A stretch of 64,000 nt of DNA from Bradyrhizobium sp. WBOS07 (GTDB taxonomy: Bacteria > Pseudomonadota > Alphaproteobacteria > Rhizobiales > Xanthobacteraceae). Shown one piece after another: positions 12,952 through 26,430 of the stretch (its first letter is position 1; every line of letters starts with the position of its first letter). The notes beneath the pieces are model-generated. The model saw only the letters and a list, made by a program, of their open reading frames with translations. It ran no database searches and was not told the DNA's origin. A program made the position numbers and the translations under genes. Location: the NCBI RefSeq assembly GCF_024585165.1, contig NZ_CP029008.1:992001-1056000 (forward strand). Reading direction: 5' to 3'.

Positions 12952-13539
12952 ATGGGCGCACACGAAAGCATGGAGCACGCCGAGCACGCCGAACACGCGT
13001 CCGGCTCGAACAAGAAGATCGCGCTCCTGATCGCGGTGCTGGCGCTGTTCCTGGCGATCTCGGAGACGCTCGGCAAGGGCGCGCAGACCGAATCGATCAG
13101 CAAGAACGTCGAGGCCGCCAATCTCTGGGCGTTCTTCCAGGCCAAGAGCATCCGCCGCACCGTGGTGGTGACCGCAGGCGAACAGGGCAAGCTCGCGCTC
13201 GCCGCCGCCGACGAGGCGCAGAAGCCCGCGGTGCAGAAGCAGATCGACGACTGGGCCAGGACGGCGGCGCGCTACCGCTCCGAGCCCGAGACCGGCGAAG
13301 GCACCGAGCAGCTCGCCGAGAAGGCCAAGCACGCCGAGCACGCGCGCGACGAGGCAACCGCGAAATACCATCATTTCGAGCTGGCCTCGGCCGCGTTCCA
13401 GATCGGCATCGTGCTGGCCTCGGCCACCATCATCACCGGCATGCTCGCGCTGGCCTATGTCAGCGGCGTGCTGACCATTGCCGGCCTGTTCATGACGGCG
13501 CTCGGCCTGTGGTGGCCGCATCTTTTGCATTTGCATTAG
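12952..13539 (+). CDS. DUF4337 domain-containing membrane protein
   Basis: 195 residues. The start ATG at 12952 has an AGGAGAG ribosome site 6-7 bases upstream; an upstream in-frame start lacks one. The N-terminus is acidic and His-rich (HESMEHAEHAEHA). One membrane helix lies at about 20-35 (IALLIAVLALFLAISETLG), a cytoplasmic or periplasmic helical middle follows, and two hydrophobic segments lie at the C-terminus (IGIVLASATIITGMLALAYV and VLTIAGLFMTALGLWW). This layout is that of DUF4337. No function is known. Confidence 0.82.
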   Translation: MGAHESMEHAEHAEHASGSNKKIALLIAVLALFLAISETLGKGAQTESISKNVEAANLWAFFQAKSIRRTVVVTAGEQGKLALAAADEAQKPAVQKQIDDWARTAARYRSEPETGEGTEQLAEKAKHAEHARDEATAKYHHFELASAAFQIGIVLASATIITGMLALAYVSGVLTIAGLFMTALGLWWPHLLHLH

Positions 13540-13578
13540 GAGGTGCGCCGTCGCGCACGCTTGAAACCGCACAGCAGT

Positions 13579-13680
13579 GTCATGCTCCGGCTTGACCGGG
13601 GCATCCAGCACGCCGCAGCCTCTCGGTTCAATCACGCCCGCTGGTGGAATACTGGATTGCCCGCCTTCGCGGGCAATGAC
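13579..13680 (+). repeat. Palindromic element, type B
   Basis: Starts GTCATGCTCCGGCTTGACCG and ends CCCGCCTTCGCGGGCAATGAC, with ATCCAG facing CTGGAT in the centre. It fills the space between two convergent genes. Related copies are at 32278, 41884 and 50691. Confidence 0.78.
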
Positions 13681-13692
13681 GCTGAGTGTGTG

Positions 13693-14223
13693 TCACCGCG
13701 CCTGATGCACGCTCTTCCTGAAGCGCTGGATCATGCGCAGCGTCCGTGACGACCATCCCTCGCCGTTGCCGGCGATCAGCTCGCGGATGCGCTGCTTGAT
13801 CGGATTGACCAGCTCGGCGGCCTTGGCGCGGATCCTCAGCACCAGGTCGTAGATCCGCTCGAACCAGTGCATCTCCAGCAGCTTGTGGCGCGTCACGTCG
13901 AACACGAAGGCGGTGACGCCGACGCCGACCAGCTTTGCGAACACGATCATGAAGACCGCGCTGGTCCAGTATTGGTGTGCGAGCAGCCAGAGGCCGACCA
14001 GCTTGAGCGGAAACAGCGGCACGACCGGGACGGCGAACACGATCAGCGTCATGGCCGGCGACAGCGCATTGACGCGCTCCGTCAGCCAATGCTTGAAGCG
14101 CGCCAGCGGGATGGCCGCGACGATCCTGGCAACGATCGGCTCGAGATGGTCCCACAGCCAGGCTTCGATCAGGAAGATGATCGCAAGCAGGACCCAGAGC
14201 GGTTGAAGAAGGCGGCGCAGCAT
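13693..14223 (-). CDS. Conserved membrane protein of unknown function
   Basis: 176 residues. There are at least three hydrophobic segments: LWVLLAIIFLIEAWLW near the N-terminus, LSPAMTLIVFAVPVVPLFPL, then LVGLWLLAHQYWTSAVFMIV and LVGVGVTAFVF. The C-terminal 60 residues are basic and probably cytoplasmic. I recognise no family motif that gives a function. It lies 32 bases downstream of lpdA on the same strand and may be co-transcribed with it. Confidence 0.75.
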   Translation of the reverse strand: MLRRLLQPLWVLLAIIFLIEAWLWDHLEPIVARIVAAIPLARFKHWLTERVNALSPAMTLIVFAVPVVPLFPLKLVGLWLLAHQYWTSAVFMIVFAKLVGVGVTAFVFDVTRHKLLEMHWFERIYDLVLRIRAKAAELVNPIKQRIRELIAGNGEGWSSRTLRMIQRFRKSVHQAR

Positions 14224-14255
14224 GTGTTTCCCGCCCGATTCGGCGCCGGGCGTGG

Positions 14256-15656
14256 CTACATATGGATGGCCCGCTTGCCGACTGCAAGCGCGGCTTCCTT
14301 GACGGCCTCCGAGCGGGTCGGATGGGCGTGGCAGGTGCGCGCGAGATCTTCCGCACTGCCGCCGAACTCCATGAGAACACAGGCCTCGTGGATCATTTCG
14401 CCGGCTTCGCGGCCGATGATGTGCACGCCGAGCACGCGATCGGTCTTCGCATCTGCGAGAATCTTCACGAAGCCGTCAGTGGTCTGATTGACCTTGGAGC
14501 GGCCGTTGGCGGTGAACGGAAACTTTCCGACGGTGTAGGCCACGCCCGCCTGCTTCAGCTCCTCCTCGGTCTTGCCGACGGAGGATACTTCCGGCGAGGT
14601 ATACACGACACCCGGGATCACATCGTAATTCACATGGCCGGCCTGGCCGGCAATGATCTCGGCCACCGCAACGCCTTCGTCCTCGGCCTTGTGCGCCAGC
14701 ATCGGGCCGGCAACGACGTCTCCGATGGCATAGACGCCCTTCAGGTTGGTGGCGAAGTGCGGATCGATCTGCACGCGGCCGCGATTGTCGAGCGCGACGC
14801 CGGCTTCCTTGAGCCCGAGCGCGTCGGTGTAGGGCACGCGGCCGATGCAGACGAGCACGACGTCGGCCTCCAGCGTCTCGGCGGCGCCGCCGGCGGCGGG
14901 CTCGACCGTCGCCTTCAGCGTCTTGCCGGAGGTATCGACGCCGGTGACCTTGGCCCCGAGCTTGAATGCAAAGCCCTGCTTTTCCAGGATGCGCTGGAAT
15001 TGCTTGGCGATCTCGCCGTCCATGCCGGGCAGGATGCGGTCGAGGAATTCGACGACGACGACTTCGGCGCCCAGGCGATGCCAGACCGAGCCGAGCTCGA
15101 GGCCGATCACGCCTGCGCCGACGATCAGGAGCTTGCCGGGGACCTTGTCCAGCGACAGCGCGCCGGTGGACGACACGATGCGCTTCTCGTCGATCTCGAT
15201 GCCCTTGAGGCGCGCGATGTCGGAGCCGGTGGCGATCACGATGTTCTTGGTCTCGACCACCTGGGACTTGCCGTCGGCGGAAACCTCGACCTTGCCGGTG
15301 CCGAGGATCTTGCCGGTGCCCTTGAGCACGTCGATCTTGTTCTTCTTCATCAGGAATTCGACGCCCTTGACGTTGCCGTCGATGCCCTGCTGCTTGAAGT
15401 TCATCATCGCCGGAAGATCGAGCTTCGGCGCCGACACCGACACGCCCATCTTGGCGAAGGAGTGCGCGGCCTCCTCGAACATCTCGGAGGCGTGCAGCAG
15501 CGCCTTCGACGGCATGCAGCCGACATTGAGGCAGGTGCCGCCGAGGGTGGCGTTCTTTTCGACCACGGCGACCTTCATGCCGAGCTGGCTGGCGCGCACC
15601 GCGCAGACGTATCCGCCAGGTCCAGTGCCGATGACGACGAGATCGTAGGTAGCCAT
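14256..15656 (-). CDS. lpdA: Dihydrolipoyl dehydrogenase (E3)
   Basis: 466 residues. This FAD flavoenzyme reoxidises dihydrolipoamide of the 2-oxoglutarate dehydrogenase complex and passes electrons to NAD+. The FAD-binding [17 protein letters not shown] is at residues 10-26 and the redox disulfide is Cys42/Cys47 in [15 protein letters not shown]. The NAD-binding [13 protein letters not shown] and the C-terminal active-site [14 protein letters not shown] with the catalytic His are also present. It lies in the same minus-strand cluster as odhA and odhB, which supply the E1 and E2 partners. Confidence 0.96.
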   Translation of the reverse strand: MATYDLVVIGTGPGGYVCAVRASQLGMKVAVVEKNATLGGTCLNVGCMPSKALLHASEMFEEAAHSFAKMGVSVSAPKLDLPAMMNFKQQGIDGNVKGVEFLMKKNKIDVLKGTGKILGTGKVEVSADGKSQVVETKNIVIATGSDIARLKGIEIDEKRIVSSTGALSLDKVPGKLLIVGAGVIGLELGSVWHRLGAEVVVVEFLDRILPGMDGEIAKQFQRILEKQGFAFKLGAKVTGVDTSGKTLKATVEPAAGGAAETLEADVVLVCIGRVPYTDALGLKEAGVALDNRGRVQIDPHFATNLKGVYAIGDVVAGPMLAHKAEDEGVAVAEIIAGQAGHVNYDVIPGVVYTSPEVSSVGKTEEELKQAGVAYTVGKFPFTANGRSKVNQTTDGFVKILADAKTDRVLGVHIIGREAGEMIHEACVLMEFGGSAEDLARTCHAHPTRSEAVKEAALAVGKRAIHM

Positions 15657-15712
15657 GAGAGAAGTCCCGTAAGTTTAGCGTGATGAGATTGTGTCAGCGT
15701 CCGCGCGGCGCG

Positions 15713-16462
15713 TCAGCGTCCGCCGGACACATCGAGAGTGGCTGCGGTGATGTAGGAGGCCTCGTCCGACATCAGCCAGAGGATGGCGTTCGCGATCTCG
15801 TCGGCGGTGCCGACGCGCTTCATCGGCACCATATGGGCCAGGCGATGGTGCCGGTCGGGCTCGCCGCCCGAGGCGTGGATTTCCGTATCGATCAGGCCGG
15901 GGCGAATGCCCGCGACGCGAATGCCTTCGCCGGCGACCTCATAGCCGAGGCCAGTGGTGAAGGAATCGATCGCGCCCTTGGACGCGGCATAGTCGACATA
16001 GGTGTTGGGCGCGCCGAGCCTGGCGGCGACCGACGACAGATTGACGATCACGCCGCCCTCGCCGCCGTGCCGGGTCGACATCCGCTTCACCGCCTCGCGC
16101 GCGCAGAGGATCGAACCCGTGACGTTGACCGCCAGCACGCGCTGGATGCGCTCGGCCGACATCTCGTCGACGCGTACGCCGCTGGTGCCGACGATGCCGC
16201 CATTGTTGACGAGCGCCCCTAGCGTGCCGAACTTGTCGGCCTGCTTGAACAGGTCGATGATGTCGCGCTCCTCGGCGACATCGCACTTCACCGCAACGGC
16301 CTTGCCGTTGCTGGCCTCGATCTGCGCCACCACCTCGTCGGCAGCCTTCTTGTTGCTGGCATAGCCGACCACGACCCGGTAGCCGCGCGCGGCCGCCGCG
16401 ATCGCGGTCGCCCGCCCGATGCCGCGGCTGCCGCCGGTGATGACAACGACCTTATCCGTCAC
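15713..16462 (-). CDS. SDR family NAD(P)-dependent oxidoreductase
   Basis: 249 residues. It is a classical short-chain dehydrogenase with the cofactor motif TGGSRGIG near residues 9-16, NNGG at the NNAG position, an LSSVAARLGA active-site Ser and the YAASKGA Tyr/Lys pair. I chose a GTG start at 16462 because GGAG lies 6 bases before it; an ATG four codons upstream (16474) has no ribosome site. The substrate is unknown. It is inserted between odhB and lpdA, and may simply ride in the operon. NNGG instead of NNAG is a mild oddity. Confidence 0.88.
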   Translation of the reverse strand: MTDKVVVITGGSRGIGRATAIAAAARGYRVVVGYASNKKAADEVVAQIEASNGKAVAVKCDVAEERDIIDLFKQADKFGTLGALVNNGGIVGTSGVRVDEMSAERIQRVLAVNVTGSILCAREAVKRMSTRHGGEGGVIVNLSSVAARLGAPNTYVDYAASKGAIDSFTTGLGYEVAGEGIRVAGIRPGLIDTEIHASGGEPDRHHRLAHMVPMKRVGTADEIANAILWLMSDEASYITAATLDVSGGR

Positions 16463-16526
16463 GTCAGCCTCCATGGTTCGACACGCGCCGTCGCGCCTGG
16501 CGACGGCGCTCGCAGAGCATCAGGAA

Positions 16527-17768
16527 TCAGAGGTCGAGCACCAGGCGCGCCGGATCTTCCAGGCTCTCCTTGACGCGAACCAGGAAGGTGACGGCTTCCT
16601 TGCCGTCGATGACGCGGTGATCGTAGGACAGCGCCAGGTACATCATCGGGCGGACCTCGATCTTGCCGCCGACGACCATCGGGCGCTCCTGGATCTTGTG
16701 CATGCCGAGGATGCCGGACTGCGGCGCGTTCAGGATCGGGGTCGACATCAGCGAGCCGTAGATGCCGCCATTGGTGATGGTAAAGGTGCCGCCCTGCATC
16801 TCGTCGATCTTGAGCTGACCGTCGCGGGCGCGGCGGCCGAAATCGGCGATGCTCTTCTCGATGTCGGAGATCGACTTGTGGTCGCAGTCGCGCACCACGG
16901 GGACGACGAGACCCTTGTCGGTGCCGACGGCGACGCCGATGTGATAATAGTTCTTGTAGATCAGGTCGGTGCCGTCGATCTCGGCGTTGACCGCCGGGAT
17001 GTCCTTCAGCGCCTGCACCACCGCCTTGGTGAAGAAGCCCATGAAGCCGAGCTTGGCGCCGTGCTTCTTCTCGAACGCGTCCTTGTAATGCGCGCGCAGC
17101 GCCATGACGTTGGTCATGTCGACCTCGTTGAAGGTCGTCAGCATGGCCGCGGTGTTCTGCACGTCCTTGAGGCGGCGCGCGATGGTCTGGCGCAGCCGGG
17201 TCATCTTGACGCGCTCTTCGCGGGCTGCGTCATCGGCCGGCGATGGCGCGCGGACCTGCACGGCGGCGGCGGGTTGGTTAACCGGGGTCGGCGCCGAGGC
17301 CGCCCGCTCGATCGCGGCCAGCATGTCGCCCTTGGTGACGCGGCCGTCCTTGCCGGAGCCCGGAACGGTCGAGGCGTCGATGCCGGTCTCGGCGGAGAGT
17401 TTTCGCACCGAGGGCGCGAGCGGCGCATCGGCCGGCGGCGCCTTCGGGGCAGCGGCAGCGGCCGGAGCTGCAGCAGCGGGTGCGGGAGCAGCAGCCGGCT
17501 TCGCCGGCGCGGCGGCCGGCTTGGCTGCACCGGCACCTTCCGTAATCTGGCCGAGCAGCGCGCCGACCGCAACGGTCGCGCCATCGGCGGCGATGATCTC
17601 GCTCAGCGTGCCGGCGGAGGGCGCGGGCACTTCGATAGTGACCTTGTCGGTCTCGAGCTCCACGAGGGGCTCGTCGACGGCGACGGGATCGCCGGCCTTC
17701 TTGAACCAGCGGCCGATGGTGGCCTCGGTGACGGATTCGCCGAGCGTCGGCACACGAATTTCAGTCAT
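16527..17768 (-). CDS. odhB: 2-oxoglutarate dehydrogenase E2, dihydrolipoyl succinyltransferase
   Basis: 413 residues. It transfers the succinyl group to CoA in the TCA cycle. The lipoyl domain covers residues 1-77 with the lipoylated Lys42 in [14 protein letters not shown]. An Ala/Pro-rich linker (about 80-115) follows, then the E1/E3-binding domain ([20 protein letters not shown]). The catalytic core ends in [17 protein letters not shown] with the active-site His. The ATG at 17768 directly precedes [12 protein letters not shown] and has an AAGGAAAA site upstream. It follows odhA after 111 bases. Confidence 0.96.
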   Translation of the reverse strand: MTEIRVPTLGESVTEATIGRWFKKAGDPVAVDEPLVELETDKVTIEVPAPSAGTLSEIIAADGATVAVGALLGQITEGAGAAKPAAAPAKPAAAPAPAAAAPAAAAAPKAPPADAPLAPSVRKLSAETGIDASTVPGSGKDGRVTKGDMLAAIERAASAPTPVNQPAAAVQVRAPSPADDAAREERVKMTRLRQTIARRLKDVQNTAAMLTTFNEVDMTNVMALRAHYKDAFEKKHGAKLGFMGFFTKAVVQALKDIPAVNAEIDGTDLIYKNYYHIGVAVGTDKGLVVPVVRDCDHKSISDIEKSIADFGRRARDGQLKIDEMQGGTFTITNGGIYGSLMSTPILNAPQSGILGMHKIQERPMVVGGKIEVRPMMYLALSYDHRVIDGKEAVTFLVRVKESLEDPARLVLDL

Positions 17769-17879
17769 GGTCTTTTCCTTAAGGGATCGCAGTCGCGGAC
17801 AGGAATTCAAGTGTCATCGCCCGCCTAGTGCGCGCTTGCGCACTGGGGCGGGGCATGATGACAGCGTCTTAAAAACTTC

Positions 17880-20849
17880 TCAGCTCAGTGCTTCGTCCAG
17901 GAACGCCTTCAGCTGCGCCTGATGCTTGGACATCAGACCCGTGGCGGTCGCAGCGGAAGCGGCGCGGCCGACGTAACGCGGACGCCGGCTCGCGCCGTTC
18001 ACCTGGTTCAGCACCCATTCCAGATAGGGCTCGATGAAGTGCCAGGCACCCATGTTGCGGGGCTCTTCCTGGCACCACACCACTTCGGCCTTCTTGAAGC
18101 GCGACAGCTCGGCCACCAGCGCCTTCAGCGGCACCGGATAGAGCTGCTCGACGCGCATCAGATAGATGTCGTCGATGCCGCGCTTCTCGCGCTCCTCGTA
18201 GAGGTCGTAATAGACCTTGCCGGAGCACAGCACGATGCGGCGGACCTTCTCGTCGGGGACGAGCTTGATGGCCTCGTTCGGCAGCATCTGGGCGTCATCA
18301 TAGAGGATGCGGTGGAAGGTCGTCCCCTTCGCCAGCTCCTCCAGACGCGACACCGCCCGCTTGTGACGCAGCAGCGACTTCGGCGTCATCATGATCAGCG
18401 GCTTGCGGATCTCGCGATGCAGCTGGCGGCGCAGCGCGTGGAAGTAGTTCGCCGGCGTAGTCGGGTAGACCACCTGCATGTTGTCTTCGGCGCACATCTG
18501 CAGGAAACGCTCGAGGCGCGCCGAGGAATGCTCCGGTCCCTGGCCCTCATAGCCGTGCGGCAGCAGGCAGACGAGGCCGGACATGCGCAGCCATTTGCGC
18601 TCGCCCGAGGAGATGAACTGGTCGAACACGACCTGCGCGCCGTTGGCGAAGTCGCCGAACTGGGCTTCCCACAGCGTCAGCGTGTTCGGCTCGGCAAGCG
18701 AATAGCCGTATTCGAAGCCGAGCACGGCCTCTTCCGACAGCAGCGAGTTGATGACCTCGTAATGGCCCTGCTCGCCGCCGAGATGGTTGAACGGGGTGTA
18801 GCGGCTCTCGTCCTCCTGGTCGATCAGGACCGAGTGGCGCTGCGAGAAGGTACCGCGCTCGCAGTCCTGGCCGGACAGGCGGACATGGTGGTTCTCGTTC
18901 AAGAGCGTGCAGAACGCCAGCGCCTCGCCGGTTGCCCAATCGATGCCGTTGCCGCTCTCGATCGCCTTGGAGCGGTTCTCCAGGAAGCGCTGGATGGTGC
19001 GGTGGACGCGGAAGCCGTCCGGCACCTTGGTGATCTTGCGGCCGATGTCCTTCAGGATCGGCAGATCGACGCCGGTGACGCCGCGGCGGGCGTCCTCTTC
19101 CTGGTCGGCGATCTTGAAGCCCGCCCATTTGCCGTCGAGCCAGTCGGCCTTGTTTGGCTTGTAGGAGGTGCCGGCCTCGAACTCGGCATCGAGCCGGGCG
19201 CGCCAGTCGGCCTTCAGCTTGTCGACCTCGCCCTCGGTGACCACGCCCTCGGCGATCAGGCGCTTGGAGTAGAGCGTCAGGGTCGAGGGATGGGCCGCGA
19301 TGCGCTTGTACATCACCGGCTGGGTGAACGCCGGCTCGTCGCCCTCATTGTGGCCGTAGCGGCGGTAGCACCACATGTCGATGACGACGGGCTTGTGGAA
19401 TTTCTGCCGGAATTCCGTCGCGACCTTGGCCGCGAACACCACGGCTTCCGGATCGTCGCCGTTGACGTGGAAGATCGGCGCGTCGATCATCTTCGCCACA
19501 TCCGACGGGTAAGGCGAAGAACGAGAATAACGCGGATAGGTGGTGAAGCCGATCTGGTTGTTGACGATGAAGTGCACGGAGCCGCCGGTGCGGTAGCCCT
19601 TCAGGTCGGACAGGCCGAAGCACTCGGCGACCACGCCTTGACCTGCGAACGCGGCGTCGCCGTGCATCAGCAGCGGCATCACGGAGATGCGCATATCGGG
19701 CGGATCGCCGTGCTGGTCCTGCTTCGCGCGCACCTTGCCGAGCACGACGGGATCGACGATCTCGAGATGCGAGGGGTTGGCGGTCAGCGACAGATGGATG
19801 CGGTTGCCGTCGAACTCGCGGTCCGAGGAGGCGCCGAGGTGATACTTGACGTCGCCAGAGCCTTCGACCGCGTCGGGATTGGCCGAGCCGCCCTTGAATT
19901 CGTGGAACAGGGCGCGGTGCGCCTTGCCCATCACCTGCGTCAGCACGTTGAGGCGGCCGCGATGCGGCATGCCCAGCACGATCTCCTTCACGCCGAGATT
20001 GCCGCCGCGCTTGATGATCTGTTCCAGCGCCGGGATCAGCGCCTCGCCGCCGTCGAGACCGAAGCGCTTGGTGCCGGTGAACTTGGTGTCGCAGAACTTC
20101 TCGAAGCCTTCGGCTTCGACCAGCTTCATCAGGATGGCCCTGCGGCCTTCGCGGGTGAACGAGATCTCCTTGTCGGGCCCCTCGATGCGCTCCTGAATCC
20201 ACGCCTTCTGCGCGGCGTTGCTGATGTGCATGAACTCGACGCCGAGCGTCTGGCAGTAGGTACGCTCGCAGATCGCGGTGATCTCGCGCAAGGTGCCGTA
20301 TTCGAGACCGAGCACGTGATCGAGGAAGATCTTGCGGTCGAAATCGGCTTCGCTGAAGCCGTAGGTGCGCGGATCGAGCTCTTCGCGGTTGCGCTGGGCT
20401 TCGATGCCGAGCGGATCGAGCTTGGCATGGAAATGACCGCGCATGCGGTAGGAGCGGATCAGCATCAGGGCGCGGACGGAATCGCGCGTCGCCTGGAGCA
20501 GGTCGGCGGAGGAGAGGCTCGCGCCCTTGTCACCGCCCTTGGCCTGCGCCTTGGCGGCGATCTTGGCGCCGACCGCCTTCTCGACTTCGGCCCAATTGCC
20601 ATCGAGAGCGGAGGTGAGATCGTCCTGCGGCGTCAGCGGCCAGTTGTCGCGCTCCCAGGACGGGCCTTCCGCGTTCTTCCGGACGTCAGCCGGCTGGTCG
20701 TTGAGGCTCTTGAAGAACTCCTGCCATTCGGCGTCGACCGAGGACGGGTCCTTCTCGTAGCGGGCGTAGATTTCGTCGATGTAGGTGGCGTTGGTGCCCT
20801 GCAAAAATGATGACAAGGCAAAGGCTGCGTTCGCGTCCTGGCGAGACAT
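17880..20849 (-). CDS. odhA: 2-oxoglutarate dehydrogenase E1 component
   Basis: 989 residues, typical for the E. coli SucA type. It is the thiamine-diphosphate decarboxylase of the complex. The N-terminal segment SSFLQGTNATYIDEIYARYE binds the E2 partner. The core shows GMPHRGRLNVL, the ThDP motif region GDAAFAGQGVVAE, YRRYGHNEGDEPAFTQP and the C-terminal QEEPRNMGAWHFIEP. It is in the same orientation as sucC/sucD upstream and odhB/lpdA downstream, giving the complete oxidative 2-oxoglutarate-to-succinate branch. Confidence 0.97.
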   Translation of the reverse strand: MSRQDANAAFALSSFLQGTNATYIDEIYARYEKDPSSVDAEWQEFFKSLNDQPADVRKNAEGPSWERDNWPLTPQDDLTSALDGNWAEVEKAVGAKIAAKAQAKGGDKGASLSSADLLQATRDSVRALMLIRSYRMRGHFHAKLDPLGIEAQRNREELDPRTYGFSEADFDRKIFLDHVLGLEYGTLREITAICERTYCQTLGVEFMHISNAAQKAWIQERIEGPDKEISFTREGRRAILMKLVEAEGFEKFCDTKFTGTKRFGLDGGEALIPALEQIIKRGGNLGVKEIVLGMPHRGRLNVLTQVMGKAHRALFHEFKGGSANPDAVEGSGDVKYHLGASSDREFDGNRIHLSLTANPSHLEIVDPVVLGKVRAKQDQHGDPPDMRISVMPLLMHGDAAFAGQGVVAECFGLSDLKGYRTGGSVHFIVNNQIGFTTYPRYSRSSPYPSDVAKMIDAPIFHVNGDDPEAVVFAAKVATEFRQKFHKPVVIDMWCYRRYGHNEGDEPAFTQPVMYKRIAAHPSTLTLYSKRLIAEGVVTEGEVDKLKADWRARLDAEFEAGTSYKPNKADWLDGKWAGFKIADQEEDARRGVTGVDLPILKDIGRKITKVPDGFRVHRTIQRFLENRSKAIESGNGIDWATGEALAFCTLLNENHHVRLSGQDCERGTFSQRHSVLIDQEDESRYTPFNHLGGEQGHYEVINSLLSEEAVLGFEYGYSLAEPNTLTLWEAQFGDFANGAQVVFDQFISSGERKWLRMSGLVCLLPHGYEGQGPEHSSARLERFLQMCAEDNMQVVYPTTPANYFHALRRQLHREIRKPLIMMTPKSLLRHKRAVSRLEELAKGTTFHRILYDDAQMLPNEAIKLVPDEKVRRIVLCSGKVYYDLYEEREKRGIDDIYLMRVEQLYPVPLKALVAELSRFKKAEVVWCQEEPRNMGAWHFIEPYLEWVLNQVNGASRRPRYVGRAASAATATGLMSKHQAQLKAFLDEALS

Positions 20850-20986
20850 ACTGGAGTTCCTGGCGATTTCGGTTCGCGCATAACAAACGGCGCTGGCACC
20901 GAGCTCCCCGGCAGAGGCTCGGCGCGACAGGCACCCTTTACCCTATTTGCTGCGAAACTTCGCCCGGAAAAGCACGAAGAAGTGAA

Positions 20987-21871
20987 TTAGCCTTTCAACT
21001 TTTCGGCAAGCGTATGGCCGAGCCGGGCGGGCGAGGGAGACACTGTAATCCCTGCCGATTTCATCGCCTCGGTCTTGGAACCGGCGTCGCCCTTGCCTCC
21101 CGAAATGATCGCGCCGGCATGGCCCATGCGGCGGCCGGGAGGGGCGGTGACACCGGCGATGAAGCCGACCATGGGCTTCTTGCGGCCGCGCTTGGCCTCG
21201 TCCTTGAGGAACTGGGCGGCATCCTCCTCGGCCGAACCGCCGATCTCGCCGATCATGATGATCGATTCGGTCTTGGGATCGGCCAGCAGCATTTCCAGCA
21301 CGTCGATGAATTCGGTGCCCTTGACCGGGTCGCCGCCGATGCCGACCGCGGTGGTCTGGCCGAGGCCCTCCTGGGAGGTCTGGAACACGGCTTCGTAAGT
21401 CAGCGTGCCCGAACGGGAGACAATGCCGACCGAGCCGGTCTTGAAGATGTTGGCGGGCATGATGCCGATCTTGCATTCGCCGGCGGTCATGACGCCCGGG
21501 CAGTTCGGCCCGATAAGGCGGGACTTGGAGCCGAGCAGCGAACGCTTCACCCGCACCATGTCGAGGACGGGAATGCCCTCGGTGATGCAGACGATCAGCG
21601 GGATCTCGGCGTCGATGGCCTCGCAGATCGCATCCGCCGCGCCCGGGGGCGGCACGTAGATCACCGACGCATCCGCGCCGGTCTTCTCGCGCGCCTCGCG
21701 CACGGTGTCGAACACCGGCAGGCCCAGATGCGTCGAGCCGCCTTTGCCTGGCGAGGTGCCGCCGACCATCTTGGTGCCATAGGCGATCGCGGCCTCGGAA
21801 TGGAAGGTGCCGTTCTTGCCGGTGAAGCCCTGGCAGATGACCTTGGTGTTCTTGTCGATCAGGATGGACAT
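20987..21871 (-). CDS. sucD: Succinyl-CoA synthetase alpha subunit
   Basis: 294 residues. It carries the CoA-binding Rossmann domain ([20 protein letters not shown]) and the phosphorylated His in the C-terminal domain ([19 protein letters not shown]). [20 protein letters not shown] is the family signature. Together with SucC it makes ATP or GTP from succinyl-CoA. It is separated from sucC by a DUF1579-like gene, an unusual intervention. Confidence 0.97.
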   Translation of the reverse strand: MSILIDKNTKVICQGFTGKNGTFHSEAAIAYGTKMVGGTSPGKGGSTHLGLPVFDTVREAREKTGADASVIYVPPPGAADAICEAIDAEIPLIVCITEGIPVLDMVRVKRSLLGSKSRLIGPNCPGVMTAGECKIGIMPANIFKTGSVGIVSRSGTLTYEAVFQTSQEGLGQTTAVGIGGDPVKGTEFIDVLEMLLADPKTESIIMIGEIGGSAEEDAAQFLKDEAKRGRKKPMVGFIAGVTAPPGRRMGHAGAIISGGKGDAGSKTEAMKSAGITVSPSPARLGHTLAEKLKG

Positions 21872-21904
21872 GAGGTCTGCTTTCGCGAACTAACGAGTGA
21901 GTGG

Positions 21905-22384
21905 TCAGTGGATGCGGCGGTAGACGCCGGTGAGCACGTCAGCCCAGCCTTCCGCGTCCGGCGAGAACTGAATCTTCAACGAGTAGGAATCCTCGTTGAT
22001 GATCTCGTAGACGTGGCGCGCATTGCCGCGGAGCGAGCCGCGCACCAGCGTCAGGGTCTTGCCGACCCAGCCGCCGGAGGCGGGCGAGGGCGGCGTGTAG
22101 CCGAGCGAGTCGTACCAGAACAATTTGTAGGTCCGGTCGTCGCGGTCGTAGCTGAAGATGCCGTGGGTGGCGAAGATCTGCTTGCCATCGCGCATCTGGA
22201 CCGAGTCCTGGATCAGGTAGAACCCGTTGAGATCCATGCGCGCGACGGTGCGCGAGGTCGCCGGCCCGCCCGCCGTCCAGCGCGACGGGAAGACCATCTC
22301 CTCACCATCCCATTCGCCGGCGAACGCGGCGAGGCGCGCATGCTCGGGAAGCGGGGATGATGCGGCGAGATGGTCCTGGGCCAT
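21905..22384 (-). CDS. DUF1579-like protein between sucC and sucD
   Basis: 159 residues, no signal peptide. The N-terminal LAAFAGEWDGEEMVFPSRW and the beta-rich remainder resemble DUF1579 / lipocalin-like proteins of unknown function. Its start lies 4 bases after the sucC stop, and sucD starts 33 bases after its own stop, so it is in the same transcription unit and probably translated with it. Nothing in the sequence gives an activity; a beta-barrel ligand-binding role is a guess. Family call is tentative. Confidence 0.78.
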   Translation of the reverse strand: MAQDHLAASSPLPEHARLAAFAGEWDGEEMVFPSRWTAGGPATSRTVARMDLNGFYLIQDSVQMRDGKQIFATHGIFSYDRDDRTYKLFWYDSLGYTPPSPASGGWVGKTLTLVRGSLRGNARHVYEIINEDSYSLKIQFSPDAEGWADVLTGVYRRIH

Positions 22385-22388
22385 GGCG

Positions 22389-23588
<1,200 letters not shown>

Positions 23589-23741
23589 ATGGTCGCTCCC
23601 TGAACCCGCGGGCGGTGACCCCATGGGCCCGCCTCAGTCTTGTGGCTGGCATACCATATACCACAGGAACTGCAACCCGGATTCTTTGACATCGAGATCT
23701 CTGCCGAAACCGGAACCCCACCCCGGTCAGTGGGGTGCGGA

Positions 23742-23777
23742 AGTGAAACCGCCGAAGACCGGGTTTCGATCTTCGGC
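23742..23777 (-). terminator. Intrinsic terminator after mdh
   Basis: GCCGAAGA and TCTTCGGC form an 8-bp stem (23751-23758 with 23770-23777); on the minus strand it is followed by GGTTTCACTT. A second ACCCCA/TGGGGT hairpin lies just beyond at 23715-23736. It would separate mdh from sucC. Confidence 0.6.
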
Positions 23778-23792
23778 GGGATTGTTTGCGCC

Positions 23793-26199
<2,407 letters not shown>

Positions 26200-26265
26200 G
26201 GCCCTTTACCGCCAGAGACCGGCGGAAATTGCAAGCCGTCAATTGGTGCGGGGCGCTATGCGTTC

Positions 26266-26424
26266 CGTGTCCCGGACGCGCTGCGGCACTCCCGGCGATG
26301 CGAAGCATCGTCCGGTGTGATGCTGCGCAAAGCCGGGACCCACTGTTTCGTACACCGATCTTGGAGCGATGGGCCCCGGCTCAGCAGTGCCGCTGCGTGG
26401 CGCACTGCGTCCGGGGCACGAGAG
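26266..26424 (+). repeat. Palindromic element, type C (long form)
   Basis: GTGTCCCGGACGCGCTGCGG at the left faces CACTGCGTCCGGGGCACGAG at the right, with GCGATGCGAAGCATCG and GGGACCC/GGGCCCC inner palindromes. It fills the zapE-thpR spacer. Confidence 0.75.
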
Positions 26425-26430
26425 CGATTG

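Noticed and set aside
17922..20810. Long open frame (962 codons) on the plus strand opposite odhA
   Set aside because: It mirrors the codon phase of odhA in high-GC DNA and has no family motifs; odhA itself is certain.
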